Shown here: in pieces, positions 5,719-7,026 of the stretch
Layout of the letters: each line of letters opens with the position of its first letter
Numbering within the stretch: the stretch's first letter is position 1
NCBI GenBank assembly: GCA_001797415.1
Contig: MGPL01000043.1
Coordinates: 10,316 to 17,341 of the forward strand
Origin: Deltaproteobacteria bacterium GWA2_55_10
GTDB taxonomy: Bacteria; Desulfobacterota; GWC2-55-46
DNA length: 7,026 nt
Reading direction: 5' to 3'
The notes under the pieces: model-generated
Told to the model about the DNA's origin: nothing
Database searches by the model: none
Seen by the model: the letters and a program-made list of their open reading frames with translations, nothing else
Program-made: the position numbers and the translations under genes

Positions 5719-6059
5719 AGGTGCGGCCTGACCAGAGGCGTTCCTGCGCCCTGCCCGCGATGATAATGGTCAGCAACGACATAGTCGATATCATAATAGT
5801 CGACATAAGCAAGGACGGCTGCCAGTGCGTGATACAGATCTCAGGCACACGCGGGGAGATGTTACAGAAGATCATGCATGTCAACTCGGTAGTAGACCTG
5901 ATGGTGAACTTCCCTGAGACAAAGGAGAGGCTCAAGATTGCGGGCCGCATAAGGAACATCGGCAGCGACGCCGAAAAGATAAGCATTGGCATGCAGTTTG
6001 AAAATCTCACGCCAGAGGCAAGGACGAGGATAGAGGGATTTATGGCGAAGATGGGGTAG
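5682..6059 (+). CDS. PilZ domain, C-terminal fragment as encoded
   Basis: This frame carries the whole ligand site. RPDQR is the RxxxR motif (Arg 125 and 129 of the restored protein), and DISKDG is the [DN]xSxxG motif (151-156). Both match the established c-di-GMP binding signature of PilZ domains, so the domain should bind ligand if made. ATG 5682 is only the first Met in this frame. It has no visible ribosome binding site, and coding sense in the same frame extends upstream to about 5610 (IQHKNTVYSFQSEIQSIVS), so it is unlikely to be a natural start. Confidence 0.6.
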   Translation: MFLSFPKTVEEMKVRPDQRRSCALPAMIMVSNDIVDIIIVDISKDGCQCVIQISGTRGEMLQKIMHVNSVVDLMVNFPETKERLKIAGRIRNIGSDAEKISIGMQFENLTPEARTRIEGFMAKMG

Positions 6060-6066
6060 GTTTTTT

Positions 6067-6150
6067 CGTAGGGTGGGCTGACGCGCACCAGAATTTTTTT
6101 GTAGGGTGGGCACCGCCCACCATTATTTGGCGGGCATTGCCCGCCCTACG
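6067..6150. repeat. GTAGGGTGGGC palindromic repeat cluster
   Basis: GTAGGGTGGGC occurs as a direct repeat at 6068-6078 and 6101-6111. The second copy continues into a 7-bp hairpin, GGTGGGC (6105-6111), loop ACC, GCCCACC (6115-6121). Nearby is a second 7-bp hairpin, GGCGGGC (6129-6135), loop ATT, GCCCGCC (6139-6145). The outer ends CGTAGGG (6067-6073) and CCCTACG (6144-6150) are exact inverted repeats, giving an 84-bp bounded unit. It fills the gap between the convergent PilZ and orphan genes. Hairpins of this GTAGGGTGGGC type are widespread intergenic repeats. There is no T-run after either stem, so intrinsic termination is doubtful. Confidence 0.7.
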
Positions 6151-6245
6151 AGACTGTAAACGCTTTTCTCGACTATGCCACATAAAATAAATCCCAGTAG
6201 TAGCCAAAGCTCTCCAGCCTATGGTGGGTGGAGCCAACCACATAA

Positions 6246-6968
6246 TTATTTTTTCTTGTCCATTGCTTCGCCCATTTTCACCATCAAGTTGGGCGTGATA
6301 ATGCATTTTAGAATATCCTTCCCTGTTGAATAGTGAATATCCCAAGGGGATTCCCTTGACCAGAATCCGACAGAACGCAAATCTTCATAATCAGCTATGA
6401 CTAAGCGATCCTTATCCATCAGGGTTTTGATAGCACGATCAAATTTTTCACTTTCAATCAATTCTGTGCTCAAAAGACTCCATAGGATCATTTCATATTC
6501 TATGTTGGTTTCATTTGAGATTATGCTTTGAAGTAAAGAAATGATTTCTATCAAAGAACTTTTGAGTGTAATGTTTTGAAGTTCAACGCTATCTGCAACG
6601 TGCTTCATCCTGTCCATAGATGAGTTTCCTGATTTAAAAGCTTTTTGTTCTTTTTCTACCCAGTCCATTTCGCTTGGTGACGGCTCAGGAATTTTTCTAT
6701 CTAAAGAATGAATTTGCTTAAGCATTAAGTTTGCATAACTAACTCTATTTGAGCGATCGTTCATATTGCGAAAAATATGATCTGAGCACTGATCTTTGCC
6801 CCATGAAGCAGCTAACTTCACACGCTGCTCTGAGGTTAATTTTTTCCACCGTGGATCGCTGACTATTTCGCCCCACGTTGAGCCAGCATAAAGATTCCGA
6901 GGGTAAATAGAACTGATTGCAAGTATTAATAACAAAAGAAATGAAATTAGATACGGTTTAGAATTCAT
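6246..6968 (-). CDS. AT-rich orphan gene, exported protein of unknown function
   Basis: This 240-aa protein is of a family I do not recognise. Residues 5-24 are strongly hydrophobic (YLISFLLLLILAISSIY) and are followed by LYA|G, so a signal peptide cleaved after A28 is likely; an uncleaved N-terminal anchor is the alternative. The mature N-terminus has a WxxIVxDPxxxxLxxEQR pattern (residues 32-49). This resembles short 'W..I..DP.F..L' segments seen in assorted bacterial and phage proteins, which does not define a function. The remainder looks alpha-helical, with two cysteines (61, 222) and a lysine-rich end. ATG 6968 is chosen over the in-frame start at 7004 because GGAGG lies five bases before it and it opens the signal peptide. 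Composition is unlike the rest: positions 6481-6540 have 17 G+C of 60. Recent acquisition is plausible. Confidence 0.75.
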   Translation of the reverse strand: MNSKPYLISFLLLLILAISSIYPRNLYAGSTWGEIVSDPRWKKLTSEQRVKLAASWGKDQCSDHIFRNMNDRSNRVSYANLMLKQIHSLDRKIPEPSPSEMDWVEKEQKAFKSGNSSMDRMKHVADSVELQNITLKSSLIEIISLLQSIISNETNIEYEMILWSLLSTELIESEKFDRAIKTLMDKDRLVIADYEDLRSVGFWSRESPWDIHYSTGKDILKCIITPNLMVKMGEAMDKKK

Positions 6969-6970
6969 AT

Positions 6971-6978
6971 CTCCCTCC
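6971..6978 (-). promoter_or_regulatory. Ribosome binding site of the orphan gene
   Basis: On the minus strand GGAGGGAG ends two bases before ATG 6968, with the GGAGG core five bases away. This is a strong site, and it favours this start over the upstream in-frame codon at 7004. Confidence 0.75.
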
Positions 6979-7026
6979 AAATCAGATAAAATCTTGACTC
7001 GCAAATAGACTCATATCATCTAAGTT

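Larger units (their letters stand above)
5353..6059 (+). pseudogene. PilZ-domain (YcgR-like) c-di-GMP receptor, split by a one-base frameshift
   Basis: Read as one gene, this would give a 235-aa cytoplasmic protein with an N-terminal YcgR-like (PilZN) domain (about 20-110) and a C-terminal PilZ domain (about 120-235). Such proteins bind cyclic di-GMP and commonly act on flagellar motility, exopolysaccharide or surface behaviour. The start at ATG 5353 follows GGAGG (5345-5349), a short three-base spacing. The reading frame breaks at the A4 run at 5607-5610. Before it the protein reads SAVIVK; after a shift back by one base it continues IQHKNTVYSFQSEI, typical of the PilZN/PilZ junction. One missing A in a five-A run would explain it. 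It may be a true mutation, a sequencing or assembly error, or much less likely recoding. No flagellar or polysaccharide neighbour points to a target. Confidence 0.85.

Overview
The window looks like an ordinary chromosomal segment of a Gram-negative-type bacterium with moderately high GC. A hand count of positions 961-1020 gives 34 G+C out of 60. Protein-coding genes alternate with short structured repeats. The mixture of a PilZ/YcgR-like c-di-GMP receptor, an RhlE-type helicase and intergenic repeats of the CCTCTCCCC/GGGGAGAGG and GTAGGGTGGGC kinds would suit a deltaproteobacterium, Nitrospirota member or similar environmental lineage. That placement is inference; no marker fixes the taxon.

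Layout. Positions 1-139 hold a structured, repeat-like stretch. polA (153-2786, minus) encodes DNA polymerase I with intact 5' nuclease and polymerase domains but a 3'-5' exonuclease domain that has lost its catalytic acids. Only 42 bp away, a divergent gene (2829-3341, plus) encodes a small secreted protein of unknown function. A near-consensus sigma-70 promoter (TTGACA, 17 bp, TATACT) ends six bases before its ATG, so its mRNA is predicted to be leaderless. Next come a convergent pair of REP-like palindromes (3375-3461) and a strong bidirectional terminator (3502-3531), which separate it from the convergent DEAD-box RNA helicase gene rhlE (3545-4807, minus).

A 545-bp gap (4808-5352) has an AT-rich core, a long imperfect hairpin, a GTGGGC hairpin and a third REP-like palindrome. 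After it comes a PilZ-domain gene (5353-6059, plus) that is split in two by a one-base shift in an A run. A further palindromic repeat cluster (6067-6150) separates this from an AT-rich, minus-strand orphan gene for an exported protein (6246-6968), whose composition differs from the rest of the window.

The genes do not form one pathway. polA serves replication and repair, rhlE serves RNA metabolism, and the PilZ protein would be a c-di-GMP effector. All appear to be separate transcription units in divergent or convergent orientation. I found no defence system, integrase, transposase, CRISPR array, tRNA or rRNA. The points most worth checking are the predicted leaderless promoter, the PilZ frameshift, the degenerate proofreading domain and the four classes of intergenic palindromic elements.
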